A stretch of 64,000 nt of DNA from Rhizobium sp. BT03 (lineage in GTDB: Bacteria; Pseudomonadota; Alphaproteobacteria; Rhizobiales; Rhizobiaceae): the NCBI RefSeq assembly GCF_030053155.1, contig NZ_CP125645.1:62001-126000 (forward strand), written 5' to 3'. Shown here piece after piece: positions 50,885 through 59,609 of the stretch. The notes below the pieces were generated by a model that did not search any database, had not been told where the DNA came from, and saw only the letters and a program-made list of their open reading frames with translations. Position numbers and translations under genes: made by a program. The stretch's first letter is position 1, and every line of letters starts with the position of its first letter.

Positions 50885-52888
50885 TCAGCCTTCCAGCCAT
50901 TTCACCTGATCGGGCGTCAGCTTGATATCGAGCGCCGAGAGGCTGTCTTCCAGCTCGGCAACGGTGCGCGGCCCGATCAGCGGGATGACCGGGAAGGGCT
51001 GGGCGATCACATAGGCGAGCGCGATGTGGATCGGATTGCGGCCGAGCTTGTTGGCAAGCTCGATGGCACGGTCGCGGCGTCCGAAATTGCGCTCGGAATA
51101 CCAGACCCGAACGATCTCCTCGTCATCCTTCTTGTCGCGGCCGGCGCGGTCGGTGAAGAAGCCGCGGCCCTGGCTCGACCAGGCGAAGTTCGGGATCTGC
51201 CTCTCGTTCAGCCACGTCTTCCAACCGTCATCGGAGGCGGCGACGCAGCCGGCCCAGATCGGATCGAGCATCTCGGCAAGCGAGAAGTTGTTGGAGAGCG
51301 CGGCCGGCGCTGCCTTGCCTGATTTTTCGGCATAGGCGATCGCCTCGTCGAAACGCGCCCGCGTCCAGTTCGAGCCGCCGAAGATGCCGCGGATGCGGCC
51401 GCGCTTGACCTCGGCATCCATGGCATCGACAAACTCGCCGACGGGCACGTCGGTATTGTCGCGATGCATGAAATAGATGTCGACATAATCGGTCTTCAGC
51501 CGGGCGAGCGATTGATCGAGCTGCTTGGCAATCATGTCGGGATAGCAGAGGGGCGAATGCGCGCCCTTGCCGATCAGCACGATCTCCTCGCGCGGCACCT
51601 TGCGGCTCGTGTGCCAGTCGCCGAAGATCGCCTCCGTCTTGCCGGCGCCATAGACAAAGGCCGTATCGAAGGCATTGCCGCCGGCCTCGTAGAAGGCGTC
51701 GAGCGTCAGCGAGGCGGCGGCGAAGTTCGGGAAGAATTCGAAGCCGAGTGTGACGACCGAGGCCGGCTTGGAAATGCCGGGAATCTGCCGCTGCGGAATG
51801 CTGTTGCCGCGCGTGACCGCACCGCCGGCAATGTTGGCCGTGCGCTTTGCCGCCTTCTCGACGCCGTATTCGAGGCCGACCGAGGCGCGCCACTGGTCGA
51901 GCACGCGCAGGTTTCCGATCGAATCCACCCAGCTCATGCCCGGAGCGCTGAACTCGGTTCTGCCGGCGCGAATGGCATCGCCCGCCGCATCGGCCTCGAA
52001 GGAATAGAGCCAGCGATCTTCCTTGATCTCGACGGTTTCCTGCTTGCCGCCCTTGAAGATCTCGATCTTGCCGACGCCGCCCTTATGGCCGGAGGCGAAC
52101 CAGAAGTCGGCGACTTCGATCCGGCCTTCGGAGCCGATGATGCGCAGCACATTGTCCTGCTGCGCCATGATCGAGCAGGAGACTTCGGCGATGATCTCGT
52201 TCGGAAATTTGAGCACGGCCGACGCCCATTCATCGACGCCGCTCTCGCCGAGATGGGCGACACCAGACACCTTCTCCGGTTCGAGGAAGGCCTTGCCTTC
52301 CGCAGCGCCCGCGATCAGCCGCGCCATCGAGACCGGGTAGCCGCCGACATCGAGAATGCCGCCGCCGGCGGTATCGTTGGCGAACAGCCGGTGTTCCGGC
52401 CTGTAGCTGCCCATGTTGAAGCCGAAGCTGGAGCGAATGATGCGCGGTGTGCCGATGACGCCGCTCTTGATGAGCTCGACCAGCTTTTCCGTCTGCGGAT
52501 GCACGCGGTACATGAAGGCCTCGCCGGCAAAGACGCCGGCCTTCTTGGCCTCGTAATAAACGGCTTCGGCATCATAGGCCGAAAGCGCGATCGGCTTTTC
52601 CACCAGGATATGCTTGCCGGCGCGCGCGGCCTTGATCGCCCATTCGGCATGGCCGGTATGGGGCACGGAAATATAGACCGCATCGACCTCGGGATCGGAA
52701 AGCAGCGCTTCATAGCCATTGACGATGCGGGCGCCGGGGAAGTTTTCGGCAAGTCCCGGCTTGGAGGGATTGCGGGTGGCGATCGCCACCAATTTGCCGG
52801 TGCGTGAATGGGCGACGCCGTCTGCAAAGGTGCGGGCGATGGTGCCGGGGCCGATGATGCCCCAGCGGATCGGTTGATCGGAAGTCAT
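50885..52888 (-). CDS. Fusion of Gfo/Idh/MocA oxidoreductase and aldo-keto reductase
   Basis: The 667-residue protein joins two normally separate enzymes. Residues about 5-340 are a Gfo/Idh/MocA dehydrogenase (WGIIGPGTIARTFADGV Rossmann start; HILVEKPIALSAYDAE with the conserved EKP; AGGGILDVGGYPVSMARLIA). Residues about 370-667 are an aldo-keto reductase with the catalytic tetrad visible: Asp-Tyr in NAFDTAFVYGAGKTE, Lys in EIVLIGKGAH and His in YVDIYFMHRDN. Both domains look complete. It is the last gene of a sugar-type ABC operon, so it probably carries out two redox steps on an imported sugar or polyol. The frame is continuous with no sign of a frameshift between the halves. Confidence 0.88.
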   Translation of the reverse strand: MTSDQPIRWGIIGPGTIARTFADGVAHSRTGKLVAIATRNPSKPGLAENFPGARIVNGYEALLSDPEVDAVYISVPHTGHAEWAIKAARAGKHILVEKPIALSAYDAEAVYYEAKKAGVFAGEAFMYRVHPQTEKLVELIKSGVIGTPRIIRSSFGFNMGSYRPEHRLFANDTAGGGILDVGGYPVSMARLIAGAAEGKAFLEPEKVSGVAHLGESGVDEWASAVLKFPNEIIAEVSCSIMAQQDNVLRIIGSEGRIEVADFWFASGHKGGVGKIEIFKGGKQETVEIKEDRWLYSFEADAAGDAIRAGRTEFSAPGMSWVDSIGNLRVLDQWRASVGLEYGVEKAAKRTANIAGGAVTRGNSIPQRQIPGISKPASVVTLGFEFFPNFAAASLTLDAFYEAGGNAFDTAFVYGAGKTEAIFGDWHTSRKVPREEIVLIGKGAHSPLCYPDMIAKQLDQSLARLKTDYVDIYFMHRDNTDVPVGEFVDAMDAEVKRGRIRGIFGGSNWTRARFDEAIAYAEKSGKAAPAALSNNFSLAEMLDPIWAGCVAASDDGWKTWLNERQIPNFAWSSQGRGFFTDRAGRDKKDDEEIVRVWYSERNFGRRDRAIELANKLGRNPIHIALAYVIAQPFPVIPLIGPRTVAELEDSLSALDIKLTPDQVKWLEG

Positions 52889-52923
52889 GGAAACCTCTTT
52901 CGTCTTTCTGCCTTGGGAGGGGT

Positions 52924-54006
52924 TTAGCGAAGCCGTTTGCCGGCGCCGTCGAAAAGGAATGTGTGGCGTGCGGGAAGGCCGACGGTCAGTGTCTCGCGAT
53001 TGCCTGTTGTGCGCGATTCCGGCCGTTCGATGATCAACTGCTCGCCGCCGAGGGCGGCATAGATGTAGCTGGTGTTGCCGAGATGCTCGGCGACGTCGAT
53101 GGCGACGGTGAGATCGGCATCGCCCATGCCGGCATCGACGAAATGTTCGGGACGGATGCCGAGCGTCACCTTCGTGCCGGATTCGATGGGTTCGGTGACG
53201 GGCAGCGGCAGGCGCATATTGGCGTCGCTTTCCAGCGCGATCACCGCCCTGCCCGGCTGCGTCTCGACTACGACGGCTTTCAGGAAATTCATCTTCGGCG
53301 AGCCGACGAAGCCGGCGACGAACTGGTTGGCGGGGTCGTCGTAAAGGTCGAGCGGGGCGCCGATCTGTTCGATATTGCCGGCGCGCAGCACGACGATCCG
53401 GTCGGCGAGCGTCATCGCTTCCGTCTGGTCGTGGGTGACGTAGATCATCGTCGTGCCGAGCTGCTTGTGCAGCCTGGAGATTTCGACGCGCATCTGCACG
53501 CGCAGTTCGGCGTCGAGGTTCGACAGAGGCTCGTCGAACAGGAAGACCTCCGGTTCGCGGACGATGGCGCGGCCGATTGCGACGCGTTGGCGCTGGCCGC
53601 CGGAAAGCTGCTTCGGCCGCCGCTTCATCAGCTCGGTGATCTGCAGGATCTCGGCGACGTGGCGCACACGCCGTTCGGTATCGGCCTTCGGGTTGCCGTT
53701 CATCCGCAGACCGAAGCTCAGATTTTCCTCGACGGTGAGGTGCGGATAGAGCGCATAGGACTGGAAGACCATGGCGATGCCGCGATCGGCCGGTTCGACG
53801 TCGTTGACGACCCTGCCGCCGATCCGCAGCTCGCCTGAGGTGATGTCCTCGAGACCGGCGATCATGCGCAGCAGCGTGGACTTGCCGCAGCCGGAGGGAC
53901 CGACGAAGACGACGAATTCGCCATCCTTCACCTCCAGATCGGCGCCATGGATGATCTCAAAGCCGCCGAAGCGCTTGACGATATTGCTGAGTGAAAGCTC
54001 TGCCAT
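52924..54006 (-). CDS. ABC transporter ATPase of the MalK/UgpC type
   Basis: The 360-residue protein has Walker A GPSGCGKSTLL, signature QLSGGQRQRVAIGRAIV, Walker B FLFDEPLSNLDAELR, the His switch YVTHDQTEAMTLAD and a C-terminal TOBE domain (GIRPEHFVDAGMGDADLTVA). It follows the two permease genes and lies 35 bases upstream of the fusion oxidoreductase on the minus strand. Its sequence differs clearly from the other MalK-type ATPase in the window at 14171-15226. Confidence 0.93.
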   Translation of the reverse strand: MAELSLSNIVKRFGGFEIIHGADLEVKDGEFVVFVGPSGCGKSTLLRMIAGLEDITSGELRIGGRVVNDVEPADRGIAMVFQSYALYPHLTVEENLSFGLRMNGNPKADTERRVRHVAEILQITELMKRRPKQLSGGQRQRVAIGRAIVREPEVFLFDEPLSNLDAELRVQMRVEISRLHKQLGTTMIYVTHDQTEAMTLADRIVVLRAGNIEQIGAPLDLYDDPANQFVAGFVGSPKMNFLKAVVVETQPGRAVIALESDANMRLPLPVTEPIESGTKVTLGIRPEHFVDAGMGDADLTVAIDVAEHLGNTSYIYAALGGEQLIIERPESRTTGNRETLTVGLPARHTFLFDGAGKRLR

Positions 54007-54018
54007 GCGGCCTCCCGA

Positions 54019-54855
54019 TTATTTAATTGCGCCGGCCGCGATGCCGGCGATGAAATGGCGCTGAAGAGCCACGAAGACGACGAGGATCGGCGCCGTCAGC
54101 AGCACCGCGCCGGCCATAATGCCGCCCCAGGAGACCTTGGTGAGGCCGATCAGCGTTCCCAATGCCACCGGTGCCGTCATCATCCCCGGTCTGGAATTGA
54201 TCAGCAGCGGCCAGAGGTAATTGTTCCACGAGTGCAGGAAGAGAATGATCGCCAATGCCGCCATGGTCGGGCGCGCCAGCGGCAAGGCGATGCGCAGGAA
54301 GATCTGCCATTCCTTGACGCCTTCGACCCGGGCCGCATCGAAAAGCTCGCCCGGCATCATCGAGAAGGATTGCCGCATGAACAGCACGCCGAGCGAATTG
54401 AACAGCGGCGGCACGATCAGCGCCACCCAGGTGTTTGCCAGCTTGAATTCGCGGGCCACCATGATGAATTGCGGGATGACGACCACGGAGAAGGGAAGCG
54501 TGATCGTGCCGAGGATGATGGCGATGACGACGGAGCGGCCGACGAAACGGTAACGTGCCAGTGCCCAGCCGGCCATCGAAGTCAGCAGCACCGAGAGCAC
54601 CGTATAGATGAGCGCCACGCCGATGGAGATCACCATGGCCCCGATGAAATCGGTATCGGCCTGCAGGTTCTTGAAATTCTCTACGAAGTTGGTCGATGGC
54701 CACAGCACGATGTCAGGGCTGAAGATGCCGTTGTCGGGCATTGTGGAGAAGACGAACATCATCCAGAGCGGAAACAGCCAGATTATCGCAAGCGGCGCCA
54801 GTGCGGCATGCAACGCGATCTGACGCAGCAGAAGGGATTGCGATTTGGATTTCAT
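54019..54855 (-). CDS. ABC transporter permease (MalG type)
   Basis: The 278-residue protein has six membrane segments and the EAA loop ELFDAARVEGVKEWQIFLRI, with an N-terminal cytoplasmic stretch before LHAALAPLAIIWLFPLWMMF. Its ATG overlaps the stop of the partner permease (ATGA). It sits 12 bases upstream of the ATPase gene. Confidence 0.92.
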   Translation of the reverse strand: MKSKSQSLLLRQIALHAALAPLAIIWLFPLWMMFVFSTMPDNGIFSPDIVLWPSTNFVENFKNLQADTDFIGAMVISIGVALIYTVLSVLLTSMAGWALARYRFVGRSVVIAIILGTITLPFSVVVIPQFIMVAREFKLANTWVALIVPPLFNSLGVLFMRQSFSMMPGELFDAARVEGVKEWQIFLRIALPLARPTMAALAIILFLHSWNNYLWPLLINSRPGMMTAPVALGTLIGLTKVSWGGIMAGAVLLTAPILVVFVALQRHFIAGIAAGAIK

Positions 54856-55712
54856 TTCGGATCCCTCCCGACCCAGAGATTGAGAAGCGAGATCGCCACG
54901 GCAAGCGCAGCCATCGTATAGGCGATCGCCGAGGCATAGCCGAAGTTCAGCGAGGTGAAGCCCTGGCGATAAAGCAGCAGGCCGAGCGTCTCCGTGCCGC
55001 CGCCGGGGCCGCCACGATTGGTGATCAGGAAGGGCTCGGTGAAGAGCTGCATGGTGCCGATCACCGAAAGCACCACACAGAAGAGGATGATCGGTTTGAG
55101 AAGCGGCAGGGTGATATGAAAGAACTGCTGGACCTTGCTCACCCGGTCGAGCGTCGCCGCCTCGTAAACGTCATCGGGAATCGACTGCAGGCCGGCAAGA
55201 ATGATGATGGCGTTATAGCCGGCCCAGCGCCATGTGACGGCGAGAATGATCAGCGCCATGGCGGCATTGGCATTGTCGAACCAGGACACCGGGCTGAGGC
55301 CGACGGCGGAGATCAGCTTGTTGATGATGCCGAAATCGAGGCTGAACATCAGCCGGAACACGGCGGCATAGGCGACCTCGCCGACGACGACGGGCGCAAA
55401 GAAGGCGAAACGGAAAAGCGGACGCGCTTTCAAGAGCGGCGAATTGAGCATCACGGCCATGACGGTCGCAAGCGCGATCATGACCGGCACCTGGATCACC
55501 AGGATGATCAGCGTGTTATAAAGAGCGTTGTAAAAGGCCGGGTCGTAGAAGAGCCTGCCCCAATTGGCCTGGAAACTGTATTTCCACGGGTTGATGCGGG
55601 TGTTCTGAAAGGAAATCAGGAACGAATTGATGATCGGCCAGACCCAGAAGGTGGCAAAGACCAGCAGATAGGGGGCAAGGAACGCATAGGCGCTCCGGGT
55701 TCTGAACGGCAT
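54852..55712 (-). CDS. ABC transporter permease (MalF type)
   Basis: The 286-residue protein has six membrane segments starting at YAFLAPYLLVFATFWVWPII and the EAA loop DVYEAATLDRVSKVQQFFHI. Unlike the MalF-type permease at 16071-17372 it has no enlarged periplasmic loop. The start at 55712 is preceded by GAGGAGGCTCG. Confidence 0.92.
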   Translation of the reverse strand: MPFRTRSAYAFLAPYLLVFATFWVWPIINSFLISFQNTRINPWKYSFQANWGRLFYDPAFYNALYNTLIILVIQVPVMIALATVMAVMLNSPLLKARPLFRFAFFAPVVVGEVAYAAVFRLMFSLDFGIINKLISAVGLSPVSWFDNANAAMALIILAVTWRWAGYNAIIILAGLQSIPDDVYEAATLDRVSKVQQFFHITLPLLKPIILFCVVLSVIGTMQLFTEPFLITNRGGPGGGTETLGLLLYRQGFTSLNFGYASAIAYTMAALAVAISLLNLWVGRDPK

Positions 55713-55764
55713 CGAGCCTCCTCCTCACGAACGAATGACCGGCCGCCTTGCAAGGCGGGAGAAA

Positions 55765-55786
55765 GCCGGGCGCCGAAGCGCCCGGC
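55765..55786 (-). terminator. Hairpin between binding-protein gene and first permease gene
   Basis: GCCGGGCGC (55765-55773) and GCGCCCGGC (55778-55786) form a perfect 9-bp stem with a four-base loop directly after the stop codon of the binding-protein gene. Confidence 0.6.
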
Positions 55787-55794
55787 ATCGTCAT

Positions 55795-57069
55795 TCATTG
55801 CGCCACGGGAAGCCCGGTCGCCGAAGCGATCTGCTTGGCGGCATCGTCGAGGGCTGCCTTCGCGTCCGGATAACCGCCGGCGAAGAATTTCGTCTGTGTT
55901 GCCTTGAAGATGGCCTCGGCATCGCTCTGGAAGGCGGTGCCGCGGCTCGGCACGATCTTCGGCAGCGTCGCCAGGATATCGGCCCAGACCTTCTGGCCGC
56001 CCCAATAGGGCTGCGGTTCGCTGATGAAGGGGTCCTTCTCAGCCGAGAGCAGCGACGGCACCAGGCCGAATTCCTTCAGCATGGTGATCTGGCCTTCATT
56101 GGTGCCGAGGGCGTAGTTGACGAATTTCCAGGCGGCTTCCTTGTTTGCCGAGGTCGCCGAAATGGCGAGCGACGAACCGCCGAGATTGGCCGCATGCGGG
56201 CCGTCGGCCGTCAGGCTCGGCATCCTGTAGACGCCCCACTTGCCCTTGAGGTCGGGCGAGGTCGAGCGCACGGTGCCTTCGTACCAGCCGCCATAGAGCT
56301 GGCTTGCGGCCTTGCCGGCGGTATTGGCCTGGATCTTTTCGTCCCAGTTGGCTGCCGTCAGCGTGCCGGCATCCTTCATTTCCTTCACCTTTTGCAGCGA
56401 GGCGACGCAGGCCGGCTGGTTGATGGTGATATTCTGGCCATCGGTCGAGTAATAGCCGCAGCCCTGTTCGTTGGCGATCATGCGAAACCATTCGCTGTCG
56501 CCGTTGAAGTCGGCCTGGGCCATGACGACGCCGGGATTGGCGGCGGAAATCTTCTTGCCGGCGGCGATGAAATCGTCCCAGGTGCTGATGGTGCTCGGAT
56601 CGACGCCGGCCTTTTCATAGAGATCGCGGCGGTAGAAGACGGCGACAGGGCCGGAATCCCACGGCATGGCATAGGCGACATCGCCGACTTCGAGCTCGGT
56701 GCGCTTGAAGTCAGGGAATTTCGCCTGGATCTCGGGGGTGTAGCCGAGTTCCTTCAGATTGGCGAAGCAATCCGGGAAACGGCTCCAGAAGATTTCAGCC
56801 TCGAAATTCTCGATGCTGACGATGTCGGGCAGGCCGTCGCCGCCGGCGGCGCAGGCAGCCAGCGTCTTGTCGAAGACCTGGCTGTTGCCGAGGTCCTCGA
56901 CGGTGATCTTGATATCGGGAAACTGTTTGTTGAAGCCTGGAAGCGTGGACTTCAACGCCGATGCGGCGACATTCCAGCTCCAGATGGTGAGATTGGCCGA
57001 CTCAGCGAATGCGGAGCCGGAAGCAAGCAGTGCGACAGCTGCCGTCGCAGCGAGAAGTTTGAAGCGCAT
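55795..57069 (-). CDS. Sugar-type ABC solute-binding protein (family 1)
   Basis: The 424-residue protein has a signal peptide (MRFKLLAATAAVALLASGSA, cleavage at FA-ES) and then NLTIWSWNVAASALKSTLPG, QVFDKTLAACAAGGDGLPDI and a Trp-rich ligand cleft (GYYSTDGQNITINQPACV; SQLYGGWYEGTVR). It resembles lactose-type binding proteins (LacE) of Agrobacterium in texture, but the operon lacks a galactosidase gene, so the ligand is open. First gene of the minus-strand operon, divergent from the AraC regulator. Confidence 0.9.
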   Translation of the reverse strand: MRFKLLAATAAVALLASGSAFAESANLTIWSWNVAASALKSTLPGFNKQFPDIKITVEDLGNSQVFDKTLAACAAGGDGLPDIVSIENFEAEIFWSRFPDCFANLKELGYTPEIQAKFPDFKRTELEVGDVAYAMPWDSGPVAVFYRRDLYEKAGVDPSTISTWDDFIAAGKKISAANPGVVMAQADFNGDSEWFRMIANEQGCGYYSTDGQNITINQPACVASLQKVKEMKDAGTLTAANWDEKIQANTAGKAASQLYGGWYEGTVRSTSPDLKGKWGVYRMPSLTADGPHAANLGGSSLAISATSANKEAAWKFVNYALGTNEGQITMLKEFGLVPSLLSAEKDPFISEPQPYWGGQKVWADILATLPKIVPSRGTAFQSDAEAIFKATQTKFFAGGYPDAKAALDDAAKQIASATGLPVAQ

Positions 57070-57155
57070 TGAAAATCCTCCCTTTTCAATTGCCGATTTT
57101 TCACGAACGCGGTTAGACTATCCGCAAGGGAGCGGCTGTCTCCTAAAAAGGGAAC

Positions 57156-58076
57156 ATGGATTTGGCGGAAAGTAAGGTCGGCACGAGTGCAATCTATCAG
57201 CCCGGCGCAAGCAGCATCGAGGGTTCGCCGACGGCGCTGCAGATGTTTCATGACCATCCGCTCGTCATGGCCATGCCGCACTGGCATGCGCAGGTTGAGG
57301 TCAACTTCGTCGTGCGCGGCACTGTCCATTATCGGATGAGCGACCACGAATTTCGGCTGAACGCCGGCGAAATGTGCCTCTTCTGGGGTGGCCAGCCGCA
57401 TCAGATGGACGAATCCTCGGATGATTCGCTCTATGCCGGCGCCCATCTGCCGCTCATTTATTTCTTCCGGCTGCGTCTGCCGATCAGCATTTCCAGCCGG
57501 CTGATGAAGGGCGAGACGCTGCTGACCTCGGCGACCGATGCCGCCGACAACGAGAATTTCGCCCGCTGGTTCCGCTATTCCAAATCAGGCGATTCCGCCA
57601 AGGCCCAGCACGCGGTCGACGAATTGCTGCTGCGCATCGAGCGCATTGCGCTCGAACCCTATTCGATGACGACATCGAAGACGGTCGCGAGCCTTGAAGG
57701 CGATCAGCCGCATCCGAATTCCTCGCGCAGCGTTGCGCGCATGTGCGATTTCATCGCCGCCAATTTCCTGCAGGACATCGATACGGTCGATATCGCCCGC
57801 GCCGCCGATCTGCATCCGAAATATGCGATGAACCTGTTCAAGCGATCGACGGGTATGACGCTCAGCAAATATGTGACGCTGCTCAGGCTGTCGCGCGCCC
57901 AGGCGATGCTGATGAGCGAAGGCGCCAACGTACTGCAGGTGGCGATGGACAGCGGCTTCGGCTCGATCAGCGCCTTCAACAAATCCTTCCGCCATATCGC
58001 CGGCATGTCGCCATCGGATTTCCGCCGCGATATCCGGCTGGTAACGACGGTTCCAGCCGGCGCCTTCCGGAACTAG
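57156..58076 (+). CDS. AraC-family transcriptional regulator (MelR-like)
   Basis: The 306-residue protein has an N-terminal cupin sensor (PHWHAQVEVNFVVRGTVHYR, with NAGEMCLFWGGQPHQM) and a C-terminal double helix-turn-helix (ARMCDFIAANFLQDIDTVDI; MTLSKYVTLLRLSRAQAMLM; VAMDSGFGSISAFNKSFRHI). MelR-like activators respond to disaccharides. It is divergent from the sugar ABC operon with 86 bases between the start codons and is very likely its activator. RBS AAAAAGGGAAC precedes ATG 57156. Confidence 0.9.
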   Translation: MDLAESKVGTSAIYQPGASSIEGSPTALQMFHDHPLVMAMPHWHAQVEVNFVVRGTVHYRMSDHEFRLNAGEMCLFWGGQPHQMDESSDDSLYAGAHLPLIYFFRLRLPISISSRLMKGETLLTSATDAADNENFARWFRYSKSGDSAKAQHAVDELLLRIERIALEPYSMTTSKTVASLEGDQPHPNSSRSVARMCDFIAANFLQDIDTVDIARAADLHPKYAMNLFKRSTGMTLSKYVTLLRLSRAQAMLMSEGANVLQVAMDSGFGSISAFNKSFRHIAGMSPSDFRRDIRLVTTVPAGAFRN

Positions 58077-58175
58077 ATCGGGGACGTGTCGCAATTCGGC
58101 ATTCCACGTGTTCTGCTGGCCGCTTGCCTTTCCTTTGAGCAGAGGGGGTCGGCGCCTAAGGAGACGGCAGAATGC

Positions 58176-58190
58176 GCACATTTTCTGTGC
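58176..58190. promoter_or_regulatory. Possible NtrC-binding site
   Basis: GCAC-N7-GTGC (58176-58190) has the half-sites and spacing of NtrC enhancer sites, 74 bases before the sigma-54 element. A second palindrome, AGTGCATGCACT (58192-58203), lies next to it. Both are suggestive only. Confidence 0.4.
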
Positions 58191-58263
58191 AAGTGCATGC
58201 ACTATGCAGATTGCTGGGAAAAGGGATCCTGTTCACCCTCAATGAATTCAACAATTTATAATT

Positions 58264-58279
58264 TGGCACACCCTTTGCT
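58264..58279 (+). promoter_or_regulatory. Sigma-54 (RpoN) promoter of the guanidine operon
   Basis: TGGCACACCCTTTGCT fits the TGGCACRN4TTGCW consensus at every defined position, with GG (58265-58266) and GC (58277-58278) exactly ten bases apart. Transcription would start near 58290, at the 5' edge of the riboswitch aptamer. Confidence 0.75.
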
Positions 58280-58294
58280 TCGATAGTTGCAGAG

Positions 58295-58401
58295 TTGGTG
58301 GCTAGGGTTCCGGCGTCGCAGGGCGCGGCTGGTCCGAGAGCTACCACCGGCGGGGGAGACATCCCGCCGGGTGCACGGCGGGATAAAAGCCCGGGAGACC
58401 T
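58295..58401 (+). ncRNA. Guanidine-I (ykkC) riboswitch aptamer
   Basis: The leader contains the diagnostic conserved blocks of the guanidine-I class in order: CTAGGGTTCCG (58302-58312), GGTCCGAGAG (58331-58340) and ACGGCGGGATAAAAGCCCGG (58375-58394) followed by GAGA. Between them CGGCGGG and CCCGCCG (around 58349-58377) can pair as the variable stem. This class binds guanidinium and turns expression on by preventing the terminator. It lies 70 bases upstream of the operon's first start codon, and the downstream carboxylase and UAAP genes are known members of its regulon. Confidence 0.92.
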
Positions 58402-58409
58402 CGTAAGCC

Positions 58410-58448
58410 AAGGGATTGGCGGCACGATGGTCATTGCCGATCCCTTTT
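58410..58448 (+). terminator. Riboswitch expression platform (terminator)
   Basis: AAGGGATTGGC (58410-58420) pairs with GCCGATCCCTT (58436-58446) with one G-T pair and is followed by TT, giving a CCCTTTT end. It begins nine bases after the aptamer, as expected for a transcriptional ON switch. Confidence 0.75.
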
Positions 58449-58473
58449 GACGAAAAGCAAAAGGGGAATTTCA

Positions 58474-59547
58474 ATGCAGACTTTTTCGAAGCTTCTTTCC
58501 ATCACCGCGCTGACGGCATCCTTGGCCCTGGGCTTCGGCTCTATTGCGAAGGCCGAACAGAAGACCGATTTCAAGGTCGCATGGTCGATCTATGTCGGCT
58601 GGATGCCGTGGGGTTACGCGGCCGATCACGGCATCGTCAAGAAATGGGCCGACAAATACGGCATCAAGATCGAGGTCACCCAGTTCAACGACTACGTCGA
58701 ATCGATGAACCAGTATACGGCCGGCGCCTTCGATGCCGTGACGCTGACCAACATGGACGGCCTGTCGATCCCGGCGGCCGGCGGCGTCGATACGACAGCC
58801 GTGATCGTCGGCGACTTCTCGAACGGCAATGACGCCGTCATCCTGAAAGACAAGGCGAGCCTTGCCGACATCAAGGGCCAGAACGTCAATCTCGTCGAAT
58901 TCTCCGTCTCGCACTATCTGCTGGCCCGCGCGCTCGAAAGCATCAAGATGACCGAGCGCGACGTCAAAGTGGTCAATACCTCCGATGCCGATATGGTTGC
59001 GGCCTACAAAACGGCTGACGTAACGGCTGTCGTCACCTGGAATCCGCTGGTCTCGACCATCCTCGAAGATCCCACGGCCAAGAAGGTTTTCGACAGTTCG
59101 CAGGTGCCGGGCGAGATCATCGACCTGATGGTCGCCAACACCGGTGTGCTGAAAGACAACCCGAATTTCGGCAAGGCGCTTGCCGGCATCTGGTATGAGA
59201 CGGCAGCGCTGCTGACATCAGACAGCGCCGACGGCAAGGCCGCGCGCGAGGCGATGGGCCAGGCGTCGGGCACCGATCTCAAGGGCTTCGAATCCCAGCT
59301 TGCCGCCACCAAGCTGTTTGCCAAGCCGGCCGATGCGGTTGCTTTTACCGCGTCGGGCAGCCTGCCGAAGACGATGGATCTCGTCCGCACCTTCCTGTTC
59401 GAAAAGGGTCTGCTCGGCAGCGGCGCACCGTCCGCTGACGTGATCGGCATCGAAATGCCGGATGGCAAGGTTCTCGGCGACAGCGGCAACGTCAAGCTGC
59501 GCTTTACCGAGACCTACATGAAGGCGGCCGCCGACGCTTCGCTCTGA
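58474..59547 (+). CDS. Guanidine operon ABC transporter, substrate-binding protein
   Basis: The 357-residue NitT/TauT-type periplasmic protein has a signal peptide (MQTFSKLLSITALTASLALG, cleavage near AKA-EQK) and the opening DFKVAWSIYVGWMPWGYAAD, then QFNDYVESMNQYTAGAFDAV and TLTNMDGLSIPAAGGVDTTA. Such proteins are encoded next to urea/guanidine carboxylases and were annotated as urea-carboxylase-related transporters; under a guanidine riboswitch the ligand is most likely guanidinium. ATG 58474 follows AAAAGGGGAATTTCA; a TTG at 58447 lies in the terminator and is not a sensible start. Confidence 0.88.
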   Translation: MQTFSKLLSITALTASLALGFGSIAKAEQKTDFKVAWSIYVGWMPWGYAADHGIVKKWADKYGIKIEVTQFNDYVESMNQYTAGAFDAVTLTNMDGLSIPAAGGVDTTAVIVGDFSNGNDAVILKDKASLADIKGQNVNLVEFSVSHYLLARALESIKMTERDVKVVNTSDADMVAAYKTADVTAVVTWNPLVSTILEDPTAKKVFDSSQVPGEIIDLMVANTGVLKDNPNFGKALAGIWYETAALLTSDSADGKAAREAMGQASGTDLKGFESQLAATKLFAKPADAVAFTASGSLPKTMDLVRTFLFEKGLLGSGAPSADVIGIEMPDGKVLGDSGNVKLRFTETYMKAAADASL

Positions 59548-59560
59548 GCAATCTTCGAGA

Positions 59561-59583
59561 GCGGCGTGGCTTGCCCACGCCGC
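59561..59583 (+). terminator. Hairpin between binding-protein gene and permease gene
   Basis: GCGGCGTGG (59561-59569) and CCACGCCGC (59575-59583) form a perfect 9-bp stem with a five-base loop, 13 bases after the binding-protein stop. Confidence 0.6.
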
Positions 59584-59609
59584 CATCCTTCATCAGCGGA
59601 GCTTCTCTC

